Positions 22,042 to 33,317 of a stretch of DNA of 64,000 nt are shown here, piece by piece; within the stretch, counting starts at the first letter, position 1; the number at the start of each line of letters is the position of its first letter. The notes beneath the pieces were generated by a model. It was not told the DNA's origin. It saw only the letters and a program-made list of their open reading frames with translations, and did no database searches. Source of the DNA: Brachionus plicatilis (lineage: Eukaryota; Rotifera; Eurotatoria; Ploima; Brachionidae); assembly GCA_010279815.1 (NCBI GenBank), contig QEOQ01000503.1, forward strand, positions 244,260 to 308,259, in the 5' to 3' direction. Position numbers and translations under genes: made by a program.

Positions 22042-23161
22042 CTAAAAGTAAACAACAAAAATTTATTGAATTTAATATTATTAATAATTGAATTTATTTT
22101 ATTTTAATTTATCAAATAATCACACTTTTAAGTGAAAGTTAATACTTTGTTATTTAGAAAAAGTTCAAAATGGGTGGGTTTAAGACTTTTGATTTTAAAA
22201 TTTCAAGGTGTTATCAAAATTTTATAATTTTTGCATTACTTAAAAAATGAATCAAATTTTATTTAAACCTTTAAATTAAACGAACTACTTTAATTTGAAT
22301 CTTATAAATCACAGGAAAAAAGTATGCTTCAATAAAGCGAAATCGATTCAATTTATTTATTATTTTTATTAAGTATTTACCTAGTATGAAAACTTAAATT
22401 TTGATCAATTTTAAACTAATTTTTGAATTTTTAAAACCTTATCTCTTGATATTGTAAATGGCAGTATGCCTTTTTACAGTATGTTGATAATTATTTTGTA
22501 AAAAGAAAACATTAAAAATCAAACATCCTGGTCAAATTTGAAAAGTTAAATTAATCAAAAACTGTTAAGAGTAAGATTCCGACAATTCAAAACTTTCACG
22601 GTCAAAAATTTCCAATTTCGATATCAGGTTTGGAATATGCGTCTAAAAAACACATAAAATGTAATTTCTGTTTTATTGAAAAAAAAATTGGCCCTTAAAA
22701 ATTAATTCCATTTTTAACATTTGTATGTAAAAAAAAAAAAACGAAAAATTATTTTTTCACTTAAATTTGACCAAAATTAAGTTCGAAATTTATTTTACTA
22801 AAAATTTCTAAAAAATGTATACTATTTGGCTTTTTTTATTTTCATGTAAATTACAGTAATTACGTACAAACCAGTAAATATATGATCTTTTTTCCGAATA
22901 GGAAAATAAAACTCTTATAATAAAATAAATGAAATTTTTTAATTAAAAAAAAATTATATTTTTGGGTAATGAAATTTAAAATTTATTACTTAGATTGAAG
23001 TAGTAATTCTAAAACATATAAATTGATTAAATGAGTTGGGAAGTAATCAGAATAATAAGTAAATAAATTTGCTCTATTTGATTTAAAAATGTACATAATC
23101 TTATTGATTGTTGCATTATTTAAGAATATATAAAATTGGTTAACAGTTAACTTTAGGGGTT
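22042..23161. other. Intergenic, no feature seen
   Basis: AT-rich sequence with several homopolymer runs. The 63-codon frame at 22986-23177 runs into the MITE that follows and has no protein-like features. Confidence 0.5.
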
Positions 23162-23474
23162 GTGAAGTTCGTTTCAATTCGGTCTTTTCAATTCAGAAAA
23201 ATTTAAATTACTTTTGTTAATATAAAAGATAATTTAGTTCTATAAACAAATTAAGTAAAATAAGTCTTCAAATTCATCTGCAATTTTGTGCATTTTGCAC
23301 GCCATTAAAAATTATTCTAATCAACTGTGCAAGTACATTGCAGAGTTTTTGCAGACATATATTTTCGGATTTAGCAAAGTTGCTTAAGCATTAAGCATTT
23401 TACAGAACTAAATTATTCCTTATAGTAAAAAAGTTATTCAAATTTTTCTGAATTGAAATGAACTTCACCACCTC
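23157..23474. mobile_element. MULE-like MITE, copy 1 (GGGGTTGTGAAGTTC ends)
   Basis: One of three copies (others 29342-29673, 61241-61588). Imperfect terminal inverted repeats extend about 90 bp inward from GTGAAGTTC/GAACTTCAC and include TTCAATTCAGAAAAATTT, AATAATTTAGTTCT and an inner AAGCATTTTACAG. The middle has TGCACGCCATTAAAA. No ORF of its own. No clear target duplication at this copy. Confidence 0.7.
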
Positions 23475-23482
23475 ATTGCTTT

Positions 23483-23725
23483 GGCAAATTGAAGTTTAAG
23501 ATCAAGATCAAAAGATCAAAATATAAATTGTAATATTTTTTTTAATAATAGAGAAAAAATAAAGTTTTTCCAAAGCAATTACTTGACATGTCATGTCAAG
23601 TTTATTTTCATATTTAAAATTTTAAAATGTTCCTTTTTATTTAACTTTAATAGGTTTAAATATTTTAATTGATTTTTATGAAAACTTTATGGGTTATGAG
23701 GCTGCAATATCGAAAGAGGGAATAC
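23483..23725 (+). repeat. Partial copy of the GGCAAATTGAAG element plus a foldback tip
   Basis: 23483-23690 duplicates the left 200 bp of the element that follows at 23726, including the near-palindrome CTTGACATGTCATGTCAAG. 23697-23725 (GGCTGCAATATCG...GGGAATACG) is the tip of the CGTATTCCC foldback family, now wedged between the two copies. This is a compound of at least two element insertions. Confidence 0.6.
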
Positions 23726-24288
23726 GGCAAATTGAAGTTTGAGATCAAGATCAAAAGATCAAAATATAAATTGTAATTTTTTTATTAATAATAGAGAAAA
23801 AATAAATTTTTTCAAAAAAAATCACTTGACATGTCATGTCAAGTTTATTTTCATATTTAAAATTTAAAAAATTCCCAATTCAATTAAAAAAATTAAAAAA
23901 TTGAACTTCAAAAGGTTTAAAAATTCTAATTGATTTTTATGAAAACTTACTTTTAAAGACAAAAAAATTAACTGTTTTAAAATTTAAAATTTATTTAAAT
24001 GGAAAAATAAAATTATTTCAGTTTGAATGAATGGATATAAAAGTTATAAATTTGAATTTGTGAATTAACTTAACCTTAATTACTTAAATTATTGACTGTT
24101 TTTGTCAAATAAATTAGAGATCAATCATTTTGATGCTTATTTAATAATGAACTATAATTAGACATAACATGTCTAGTAATGTTCAGTATTTATTTCTTAA
24201 AAATTATCAAAATCATTAGATTAATTAAGTTTTGAAATTTTAAATGATCGTTTTGATCTTAAAATTTGATCTGAAACTTCAATTTGCC
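23726..24288. mobile_element. MITE with GGCAAATTGAAGTTT inverted ends (copy 1)
   Basis: Starts GGCAAATTGAAGTTT and ends AAACTTCAATTTGCC; subterminal GATCAAGATCAAAAGATC motifs mirror GATCGTTTTGATC at the other end. A second full copy in reverse orientation is at 45982-46522. It contains the near-palindrome ACTTGACATGTCATGTCAAG. Non-coding. It separates the SLC6 gene from the formin 3' end. Confidence 0.75.
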
Positions 24289-24431
24289 AGTGCTTTAATG
24301 ATTTTAGACTTAAAAAAATAAAAAAAAAAACGAGTTATAATTTAAATTTATTTTAATCATATTCATAAAAATAAATAAGAGTTAATATTGTAAAAATGGC
24401 ATATTTAAAAAATTTACAAATCAATTTAAAA

Positions 24432-27400
24432 TTAAGTTTTATTCTTAACTCCTTCTATTCGTTTTTGCTGAAATATAGTTTTCATGCTTTTTCGCTCCAC
24501 TGGCTTAGTCTCGGCTTTTTTAGACTTCAATTCATTTCTTGCCTGATTAAATTGCTTTTGTCTTAACTTGATCAATTTTTGCGTTTCTTTTTTCCAAGCA
24601 TTTTTAAAATCATTACTAAACGAAGTCCATAATGAGAAAAAATATTCCGGAGTTACCTCAGGATCGGGTGGTTTTGGTTTTAGAATAAACAAATCGACGA
24701 GCTTTTTGAACTTTGATTTGCATTTGGTAAAATTTTCTTCTTGATCTTTGCATTCGGATATCGCGTTGGATAAAAACTGGTTCACTCTTGATTCAAATTG
24801 ATCCAATTTGTCCGCCTTGTGGGCTAAAACAACTTCTATTTTTTTCTCTACATCTTTTATTTCGTTGTTTACTTTGCGAAGTTCTTTATCTAAATCATCA
24901 AAGTTAACCTGGGCGACAAAATTTAGATCAGAAGGCTCAGGTATCGGATAGTTACTTATTTCATCATCTATTTTGCTAACATAATAGCTTGCTATGTATT
25001 GTAGCAAATTTGTAGTGTTGTCCTTGGACTTGACGTCTTTTAAATTTGGCAAAATGGCCAAGTCAAAGCCATCCGCATCACCTCGCGATTTATTTGAAGC
25101 GTTCATGCTGTTACCGCAAGCAAGAATTACTCCGAGAATTTTTCTGACACTCACATTTCCCATTAAGTCATCGCACAAATTGCTGATACTGTTTAGCCTG
25201 AATTCAATGGAAGATATGGACTCATAAAATTTGTTTCGATAAACGAGGCAGTACATGCGCTCTTCAAACGCAGGGATACGAGATAATTCGAGCAAAAACA
25301 TTTCAGGCTTATCTAGAAGTTCTTCTGAATTTGTTTTGAGAAAATCCTGAATGGTACGCAATTCATCTTCTTGGGAACGAAGAACAAAAATTGAATTCAG
25401 AGTTTCGTAGCTTATCAATTCATTATCAAAGCCTATTAGTGCCTCACGTATCAAGCCGGCATCTAGGCGCTGACTAGTCATTAATATAGCAATGGCTTGT
25501 GAGCGTTTTGAATCTAGCAACTTAACAGCCTCTGGCTTCAAACTCATCACTGAGCTGTATCTTGTCAATTTTTTTTCATCGTTTTTGTTAGATTTTGTTG
25601 TCGGCTTAGCAAAAAGTGTGACAAATTCTTCATCAACATCAGCTTCATCAACATCGAACCATATTGCATTGGATTTACTAGAAAATTTAAAATTTTTTAA
25701 TTAATAAAAAATAATTTCCTGAGGTTCGCGCAAAGCGAATTACATTATGAGTTAATTTTTAGTTTTAATTTTTAGTAAAAATTTTTTTAATGAGCTTAAT
25801 CAATTTTTTTTTATAAATTAAACCGAACAAATTAAACTGTGGATTTAATTTAAATTTTTTTAAATTGCGTTTTGGATTGTTTTCATGATGTAAATTAATA
25901 GAAAAATTTTGCAGCAATAAATAGTTCTAATAAATTTGGTAAATAATAAGGTTCTTAATAAAAACTTTCATTGTTTTTTAAGTTGATTATTAAAGAAGAA
26001 AATTTCAAAAAACAGATTTCAACTGTCCTAGTGTAACAGGAAAAACTATTATTTTTTTCAGAATTTAATGAAAAATATAAAAAAAGATTCTACTAAATTT
26101 TGTGAAAAATTTATCTTATCTTTTTATCCTAATAACAATATTATTTTAAGTTTAATAAATGAACAATCAAAAATGTTTACTTAGACAATGGTTTGGTCAT
26201 AAAATTGACCATTGTAGGAAAAAAAATTTAACCAAATTTGAAGCTATGATTTTCGTGCAATTAATTTCAAACATTAATAAAAATTAAATAAAAACCATTC
26301 TTGAATATGAGATTTTTATCATTCAAACTGATAAATTTAATTAAAATGATAATTTTCAAATTTACACATATTTCATGAACTACGTAATTTTACAACAGAT
26401 TTGGTAAAATTACATTTTTTTAAGAACTACATTTGATGTAAGATTATGTAAACTTAAAAAATAATACGTAAAATTACGTAAAAAATGGTATTTACATTGT
26501 ATTTCTTAAGCGCTGTATTAAAAAGACCATAACCTTCTGCTCAACCGAAACCCTAAACCAGGACTCTGCCCCGGAGCACGACTGGCTGCACCCTCTTCTA
26601 ATTTAGACCAGTTTTTGTTTAAAATGGCGGTACCAAAACATTATGTGGCAAATTATTCATAAAAATCTAGAATGTACTTTAAAAAGAAATCAGGTAAATT
26701 ATGGCCAGTTGGTCGAAAAAATTATTCACTCCAAAACAATTAAAAAAAATTATAAAATTTGAGATATTTTTTTTAATTTCTTTTAAATTTATAAGAATTA
26801 TGCCTAACTCTGACTTTTATAGTTGAATAAGATATTTTTTTTTAATAATTTATAAATTTTTAATTAAAGTGAAACCGTTTGATTTGTTCTTTAAATAAAA
26901 AGATTAATCAGTATTTAATTTCTCAAATAAAAACCCTAAGTTAATAATCAGTGAGTAAAGTGTCAGATGAGTCACATTTTTGATGATAATATTTTATCAT
27001 GATACATATAACTGAATCGAGTCCATAGGCAGCTAAGATTATTAATGCGCGTGTCTCTCGGAAAGGTAATAAGATAACTTAACAACAGAAACTCCAAAAT
27101 GGGTCAATTTGAGTCGCATAAAAAAATCTTAAATTCTCACAGATTTTAAAGAAAATCATTCTTTTTTATCTGTTTAAAAAAAGAATTTTTTGAATTTTTT
27201 ATCATTATTTTTTAATTTAAAAGAATCTAAGTTAAAAAAGTGAAAAGTTTTACTCGATCTTTTAAATTCTAATTATTGTGTTTATATTAAATCTTCAAAA
27301 CTCAAAAATTAACTCGACTGTTTTTTAAATAATTAAATTAAAAAAAGTTTCTACGTGTTTTTTTAGAAAATATTTTTTGGAAAAAAATTAAAATAAATTA

Positions 27401-28483
27401 CTTGAATATTTGAATTCGGTTCCAATACAGAGTTTTCATTTCTTGTTTAGGGCAAAATTTTTTTCTGGCTGTAAAAAATTAACTTATATAAAAATAATTT
27501 TAGCATGAAATTTACAAATAGGTCTTTGTAGAGGCTGAGCTACCAGAAAGCTGTTTAGTGGAGGTGGCGGAGGCATACCGAACTTTGGAGGTAGTGATGA
27601 TCCTGAGATTCCTAATGGGGGTGGTGGAGGCGGAGGAGGACCACCTGAGTTAAATGACGGCAAAGGTGGTGGAGGTGGCGGAGGAGGACCACCTGAGTTA
27701 AATGACGGCAAAGGTGGTGGAGGTGGCGGAGGAGGACCACCTAAATTAAATGACGGCAAAGGCGGTGGAGGTGGAGGTGGAGCACCACCTAAATTAAATG
27801 ACGGCAAAGGCGGTGGAGGTGGAGGTGGAGCACCACCTAAATTAAATGATGGCAAAGGTGGTGGAGGTGGAGGTGGAGCACCACCTAAATTAAATGATGG
27901 CAAAGGTGGCGGAAGTGGTGGTGGTGGAGGTGGAGGCGGTGTTGGCGCTGAAATTCCATTTGAATTTTGATTTTGTGATGAGTTGAGCTTAAAATGTAAA
28001 TTTTTACTTTATTTGAATTTAGAAGATATCTATGACTCACAGTTGGAAAACCGTTTAGTGCTGATGAAGAGGATGAAATTGCTATCTGCTTGGTTAATGC
28101 TTGATTAAGTTTTGTCTGCAAATTATTTTTTTCATTTGATAATTTTGTTGTTAAATTCTGTATTTTTTATCAATTTAAATAAGTTGGTTAATTTATATAA
28201 ATAATTGAAATATCACTTTTAATTCTTCTATTTCTTTTTTAAGATCTATTGCATTATTTTTATAAATATCAATATCATAATTCATCTTTTTTATTTTGTC
28301 TTCTAATTCCATTATTTGAATTGAATGGTCTGTTTCCAAATTTGATATCTCGGAATCATGTTTTTTCTGCAATCCAATCAAATCATTTTAGTTCTTACAA
28401 AGGGAAAATTTAAATTTTTACCTTCAAAGATTCAATTTCTTCCTTATGTTCTTTTTTCAAGCTCGAAATAATTGATCTGTTTG
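24432..28483 (-). CDS. Formin, FMN/cappuccino type (coiled coil, FH1, FH2; 5' end not found)
   Basis: Exons found: 28483-28422, 28366-28217, 28157-28041, 27987-27516, 27468-27402, 25677-24432. All have GT/AG borders and matching phase, about 704 residues. The first three exons give a heptad-rich coiled coil (SLKKEHKEEIESLK, ISNLETDHSIQ, LKKEIEELK). The fourth is FH1: six near-identical units of LPSFNLGG or LPSFNSGG followed by seven to eight prolines, the profilin-binding track. FH2 begins MKTLYWNRIQIF and runs through KRSQAIAILM, LDKPEMFLLELS, GNSMNASNKSRGDADGF (the conserved GNxMN...GxAxGF core), LPNLKDVKS and FFSLWTSFSNDF. The YWxRIQI start and a basic tail (KPVERKSMKTIF) fit FMN/cappuccino rather than diaphanous. 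It nucleates and elongates actin filaments in the cytoplasm. The 5' exons should lie beyond 28483. Confidence 0.88.
25678..27401 (-). other. Long FH2 intron of the formin
   Basis: A 1.7-kb intron within FH2, bounded by AA|GTAATT and TTTTCTAG. It is AT-rich with a small GC-richer patch at 26530-26620 (GGACTCTGCCCCGGAGCACG) that has no matching copy elsewhere in the window. No ORF or RNA gene was recognised. Confidence 0.5.
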
Positions 28484-29175
28484 CTTTTAAATAAAAATTT
28501 AATTTTAATTTAATTTGAAATGTGACTCAAATCTTTTAATAAGTTGGGATAGTTAAACATTAAAATATGAAAGATCAATATTACTTTTTAAATGAAAATT
28601 AATGTAGCAACTTGCTAAGTATTAATTTCTTATAGTTAATAAGTTTTTTTTCATTTTTGAAAAGTTGTATAATGGGAAAATTATGTCACCAGAAAATATG
28701 CAAATTCTGAAATATCAGTTTTCTATCACAAATATTTTTGACTTGAATATCTTGTTTTGTATTCTTTTCAAATAACTATACAATCAAATTTTTTTTTAAA
28801 TTTTAATATAAATACTTTAATATTGAATTAAAAAATTGCTAATTAAAAGATAGGGACACTAGTCTGTTGATTAATCTTGAAATTCAAAGTAAAATAATTA
28901 CATAAGTATATTGAAAATACTCTAAGTCTAATCAATAATTATAAGTCATTTTTTGTTAAATAATTTAAATAATCAAATTTATAAAAATTAATAACTCGTC
29001 ATTTTAAAAATGCAACCTTATCGAAATAATATGTCTAATAAAATAATCTGTATTATGTCTACTTAATTGGAAAATCACTTTCAAATTCGAATTAAAAAAA
29101 TATTATTTTTCATGTATTAAAAATACATTTAATAAAAAAAATTGGTTAACACAAAAATACAAAATTCATTTAACC

Positions 29176-29335
29176 GTATTCCCTTGTTCGATTTTGTAGC
29201 CTTGTAAACCAGAACACAGCTATGCGGCAGGCAATAAATACCATCTCGCTAATGTACAATAAAATTCTTAATGTACAATAACAATGTACAATTACAATAA
29301 CATTCTTAACTTACTCTGCATGCTCTAAAGACCTG
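29176..29335. repeat. Degenerate arm of the CGTATTCCC foldback family
   Basis: CCGTATTCCCTTGTTCGAT, GCAGGCAATAAATACCATCTC and CATTCTTAACTTAC match the arm at 15239-15398 in order, but with substitutions and a short internal repetition of GTACAAT. It is directly followed by a MULE-like MITE. Confidence 0.6.
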
Positions 29336-29341
29336 TTTTAG

Positions 29342-29673
29342 GGTTGTGAAGTTCTTTTCAATTCGATCTTTTCAATTCAGAAAAACTTAAATTACTTTTC
29401 TTACTATAAAAGATGATTAAGTTCTATAAGCAAAATAAGTAAATAAGTCTGCAAAATCATCTGCAATTTTCTGCATTTTGCACGTTATTTAAAAGTATTC
29501 TAATCAACTGTGCGAGTACATTGCAGAGTTTTTGCAGACATATATTTTCGGATAAAGCAAAGTTGCTTAATCATTAAGCATTTTACAGAACTAAATTATT
29601 CCTTGTAGTAAAAAAGTTATTCAAATTTTTCTATATTGAAACGAACGAATTGAAATGAACTTCACAAATCCAC
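29342..29673. mobile_element. MULE-like MITE, copy 2
   Basis: Same ends and interior as 23157-23474 (GGGTTGTGAAGTTC ... GAACTTCACAAATCC). The flanks CTGTTTTAA and TTGTTTTAA form an imperfect 9-bp duplication (8 of 9). Non-coding. Confidence 0.75.
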
Positions 29674-30409
29674 TTGTTTTAAGCCTTGAGTCAGCATTAA
29701 AATCAAGTTTTTAAAAATAAATGCAACATTAAAGCTTGATATTTTTGTGAAAAAATTAAAAAATAAAATAATCGTTTTTATAATTTTTTTTTTTTAATTT
29801 CTAACGCTAGGTTAAGAGGAAAACAAAAAAAATAAGTTTTATATTTCAAAGAAATTTTTTTTTTACTTTATTCTTTCTAAAAATTGATTAAGAAACTTAA
29901 AAATTTCTTGATTCAAGTTATTAAGTTTATATAAATCTTTTTTTGGTTTAAGTCAAGGGAAGAAACTAAATTTTATATTTTTAAATTGACTTTTTTTCCA
30001 TTTACATATACAGTGGTGCTACGATAATTGTATTCTCCGTAAATTCACGTAAATTTACCAGAATTTGGGTAAATTAAGGTAAATTTAATTGAATTTCTTT
30101 AAATATGTTATTATGATCTGCGATCCTCAAAATCAATTACTTATCAAGTTATTAATCTTGAATTTTTAATTAAATTAATAAAAAGTGCCATCGTTATCGT
30201 AATGTCCATTGTTTGCAATCTTTCTTACTTTTTCTATTTTAATTGATATTATCTTGATGTTCTTTAATTATTTCTTTTACTATAAGAATGTAATACTTTG
30301 TTTCATTTATTCATCTTATTCGAATATTTCAACGAACAATATAAAATGTTTTCCTATACCTATTGTCGTATTTTTTATAAGTGTAGTTTGATTATTTAAT
30401 AAAATAAAA
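29674..30409. other. Intergenic or formin 5' intron, no feature seen
   Basis: AT-rich. Short GTAAATT-type motifs recur at 30045-30085. The small frame at 30209-30391 is hydrophobic low-complexity sequence without gene features. Confidence 0.45.
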
Positions 30410-31053
30410 TTAACACTAGAAGCACCAAAATTTTTTAATACTAGAAGCACCAAAACGAGTCATTTGACTCGTTTTGGAAATAAACGGAAATTATCAACTG
30501 AACTTTTGAAAAATTATTTATTATAAAATATAAATTAATTAGTAAAAAATACAAATTTAATCAAATTTAAGTATTTTGAAAAAAAAATACCTAAGACCCT
30601 TCACATTCCTTACAAACACACTCATTTTCTTTAGTACAAAAACCACACACTGCTTTTTTACATTTGGAACACACATTATTTGCTTTATAATTATTGCATA
30701 AACGAACCTGGCAAGATACTCGCTTAGGGGATAAATTTTCTTGATTATCCTGACTCAATACTCTTTTTCGGGCCATATTCATGATTAAAATTTATAAATT
30801 TAATTCAAAATTAATTAATTCAATGCAAAATTTTAAAACGAGTCATTTGACTCGTTTGGTGCTTCTAGTAGTGTGTGCTTGATTATGCGCAAAAACATAG
30901 TCTTTGACATAATCTCTCATTAATTTTACAAAATTTAATGCTTTTTTATGCTGAAAAATAAATTTCGTGTTCATATCATATAAAATAATTTAGATATTAG
31001 TGATTAAAAATCGAAAAAGAGTCATTTGACTCGTTTGGTGCTTCTAGTGTTAA
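30410..31053 (-). mobile_element. piggyBac-type element, internally deleted, TTAA-flanked
   Basis: The element is bounded by TTAA on both sides (30410-30413, 31050-31053) with perfect 16-bp inverted ends CACTAGAAGCACCAAA / TTTGGTGCTTCTAGTG. TTAA flanks are the hallmark of piggyBac transposons. Subterminal palindromes CGAGTCATTTGACTCG occur near 30453, 30839 and (with one change) 31019, and extra partial end repeats lie just inside each terminus. The only ORF (30591-30782, minus) encodes a Cys-rich C-terminal domain. The DDD catalytic core is missing, so it depends on a transposase made elsewhere. Confidence 0.85.
30591..30782 (-). CDS. Small ORF with piggyBac-type C-terminal cysteine-rich domain
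   Basis: 63 codons from ATG to stop. After a basic-polar leader (MNMARKRVLSQ, LSPKRV) come ten cysteines: CQVRLC, CSKCKKAVCGFC, and CVCKEC near the end. This spacing resembles the zinc-binding cysteine-rich domain at the C-terminus of piggyBac transposases, which binds the element ends. The frame is intact although the catalytic domain is gone. It may be a leftover of an internal deletion or a small DNA-binding product able to occupy the palindromes beside it. There is no proof that it is expressed. Confidence 0.6.
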   Translation of the reverse strand: MNMARKRVLSQDNQENLSPKRVSCQVRLCNNYKANNVCSKCKKAVCGFCTKENECVCKECEGS

Positions 31054-31315
31054 TAAATAATTTAATTGAGTCTTATTAACTTAACCTTGTCCGATGGTTA
31101 ACAGAATTGGTAGCAGCGAAAAACAAAGAGAAACAAAGATTGATTGATTGATTGTTAAGAAAAATGAAATGATTTTTTTCTTATATATTCATTTATTTGT
31201 AAATCTGTATCGAGCTCTAGATTCTTGAGAAAAAAAAACAGAAAAAAATCAAAGACATTTAAGAATAATTAAAGACATATACTTTTTTCTAAATATAAAC
31301 TGTTTTTTATAAAGA

Positions 31316-31455
31316 CTTTGTGATCAAAAAAATGATATCATAGGTCTGATGTCCAGATTGTAATCAGTGATCGATGATCACATATTTTGTGACCAAAACG
31401 TGCATTAAAAAACTGAAGAATTAAAGTAAATGTTTTTTTTGTGATCAGAAAAACT
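31316..31455 (-). repeat. TGATCA-rich dispersed repeat (copy 2)
   Basis: Reverse-orientation copy of 14661-14815, recognisable over its length with substitutions. Non-coding. Confidence 0.65.
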
Positions 31456-31639
31456 TATAATTTTTACTAAACTTTACTTGAGTTAAAAAAAATTTAATTC
31501 TCTTTTTAATTAAAAAAAGACCATCTCGCCAATGTATAAAAGTTGAGCACCACATATGCTACAGCTTCATTTGCTGACCAAATTATTTACAATTTGCTTT
31601 ATTACGGTTTTCTAAAATTCAGTACAAAATGAAAAAAAG

Positions 31640-31932
31640 AGCAGAAAAAAAGTTTAAAATTAATTCTGTAGATGCAACATAGTGTAACATTCAAATTTAC
31701 ATCTAATATCTATGTCTGCTAAATTTGCAGAGTTCAGCAGAAATTAAATTTTAATAAAATCGAGCGTAGTGCATTTTGCAGAGATTTTGCACATCTTTAG
31801 CAGACTTTAACAGTTGATGCAACTTTGAATGTTGCACCATTCTGCATTCACAGATTTAATTTTAAACTTTTAGAAAAAAATTTATTTAATTTTTATACAC
31901 TTTGTTCTGTTCTCTTGCACTGAACTTCACAA
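31640..31932. repeat. Inverted-repeat element rich in TGCA/TGCAGA motifs
   Basis: AGTTTAAAATTAATTCTGTAGA at the left (from about 31646) mirrors the right end near 31860-31875. TTTGCAGA and TGCAAC words repeat in between. The right flank CTTCACAAAACC looks like the end of the MULE-like MITE family, so this may be a divergent member. Boundaries are uncertain. Confidence 0.4.
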
Positions 31933-32040
31933 AACCAATTGAATGCCGTGTGGACAAGTCCCAAACCCATAATCTTATTAAAATTTCTTCTTAATTATCC
32001 ATTTGTAAGCTTAGCAAAAATTTTTTCAATAATTTTGTTC

Positions 32041-33043
32041 TAAAGTTCACGAAATTCAAAACTTTAGTGCTATCTGAATTCCACATTTTTAAAAAAAAAA
32101 ATCTTGACAAAATTCTGAACAAATCTATGGTTTATTGCTTTATTTTTCTTAAAAAATCTCTTCAAATCTTGTGATTTTTAACAAATTTGTCAAATTTGAA
32201 TTCTTTTATTAGAATTTTTAGATTAAACTAAAGAATTCGATATTTTTAGTTGCTCAACCAATGTTTTTTTCAATTTACCTGAAAAATATACTTTTAGGAC
32301 TTGACCGTATGTCGCAACATCATTGTAACCTACTAAACACCGCCAAAATCAAGAAATGAAGTAAAAAAATCATGGTAGTTATTATTTATATCGGGTTCAA
32401 CGTCTATTTCCATATGATCATCTTCATCTTCTTCCTCTTCAATAATTTTTTTTTGGTCGAAAACTCCTAGGTTATTAACACGAGATTGATTATATTTTGA
32501 TTTTTTAGACATTTTTCAAGAAGTTTTACTTATACTTAGGTAAGTTTTTAGTAAAATTTAGAAAAAAAATATCAATAGAATATTAATATACAAATTTGTT
32601 AAAAATCACATGATTTGAAGAGATTTTTTAAGAAAAATAAAGCAATAAACCATAGATTTGTTCAGAATTTTGTTTAGATTTAAAAAAAAAAAAAAAAGTG
32701 GGGTCATAATTGATCCCTCGGAGGAGATACGATTTAAACCAGAAAAAACACATTTTTTTTCTTTTTTTAGCCAACAAAAACCGCCACAACCTTTTTTTTC
32801 TAAATTAGCATGTAGAGAATTTTATACTCTTTCAGAATACATATACTTTTATAGTATATTTAAGTTTTATCTTTGAGATTTTGAGTCTTAAGGAACAACA
32901 ACTTTTTAAAGGGTTTGTTATTTTTGCAACCCTGGGTGTAAAAATTTTTTAATGGGTTTTCGAGGGCGTAGATTACGAAATTTGAGTCAAAAATGTGGAA
33001 TTCAGATAGCACTAAAGTTTTGAATTTCGTGAACTTTAAATAT
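32041..33043. mobile_element. Nested inverted-repeat element, about 1 kb
   Basis: Outer arms: 32041-32090 (AAAGTTCACGAAATTC, ending TCCACATTTTT) and its inverted copy 32990-33043. Inner arms: 32095-32190 (with AAATCTATGGTTTATTGC, CTTCAAATCTTGTGATTT) and inverted copy 32590-32685. The inner pair surrounds a small acidic ORF (32333-32512, minus). Outer-arm relatives are at 2704-2815 and 54340-54445. The structure suggests one element inserted into another, or a single element with two sets of inverted repeats. Confidence 0.6.
32333..32512 (-). CDS. Small acidic ORF inside an inverted-repeat element
   Basis: 59 codons from ATG to TAG. It starts basic (MSKKSKYNQSRV) and then has a strong acidic run (IIEEEEDEDD) before DFFTSFLDFGG. 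The composition resembles the N-terminal leader of piggyBac or other DNA transposases, but no catalytic domain follows. Not recognised as a known family. It sits exactly between the inner inverted repeats of the element. Confidence 0.35.
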   Translation of the reverse strand: MSKKSKYNQSRVNNLGVFDQKKIIEEEEDEDDHMEIDVEPDINNNYHDFFTSFLDFGGV

Positions 33044-33317
33044 TTTTTTGTTTAAAACTTGTTTTTTTCTATAGTGAATAGAAATTTGTCTAACTTTTTT
33101 TTTTGAACTTTGACATAAAATCTGAAACGTGGTAGAAAAAGGCTACCTCGTGACGAAAATGGTAAAATTATTAGGCAAAATAAAAAATAAATGTTTTCAT
33201 ACAGTTTTTTTTGGCTATTAAATCGAATTTTTTAATTTTAAATTTAATTTTAATTTTTTATTGTTAATCGAATTTAATTTTTACTCTTAGAATAAATACA
33301 AAAATTGAGGAATGGAC

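Noticed and set aside
24994..25227. Plus-strand ORF of 77 codons
   Set aside because: It lies antisense within the FH2 exon of the formin; it is a shadow of real coding sequence.
27885..28121. ORF of 78 codons with a His-rich end overlapping FH1
   Set aside because: The His-rich part is FH1 DNA read in the wrong frame, and the ORF crosses an intron. The first 30 residues are used in frame in the formin model.
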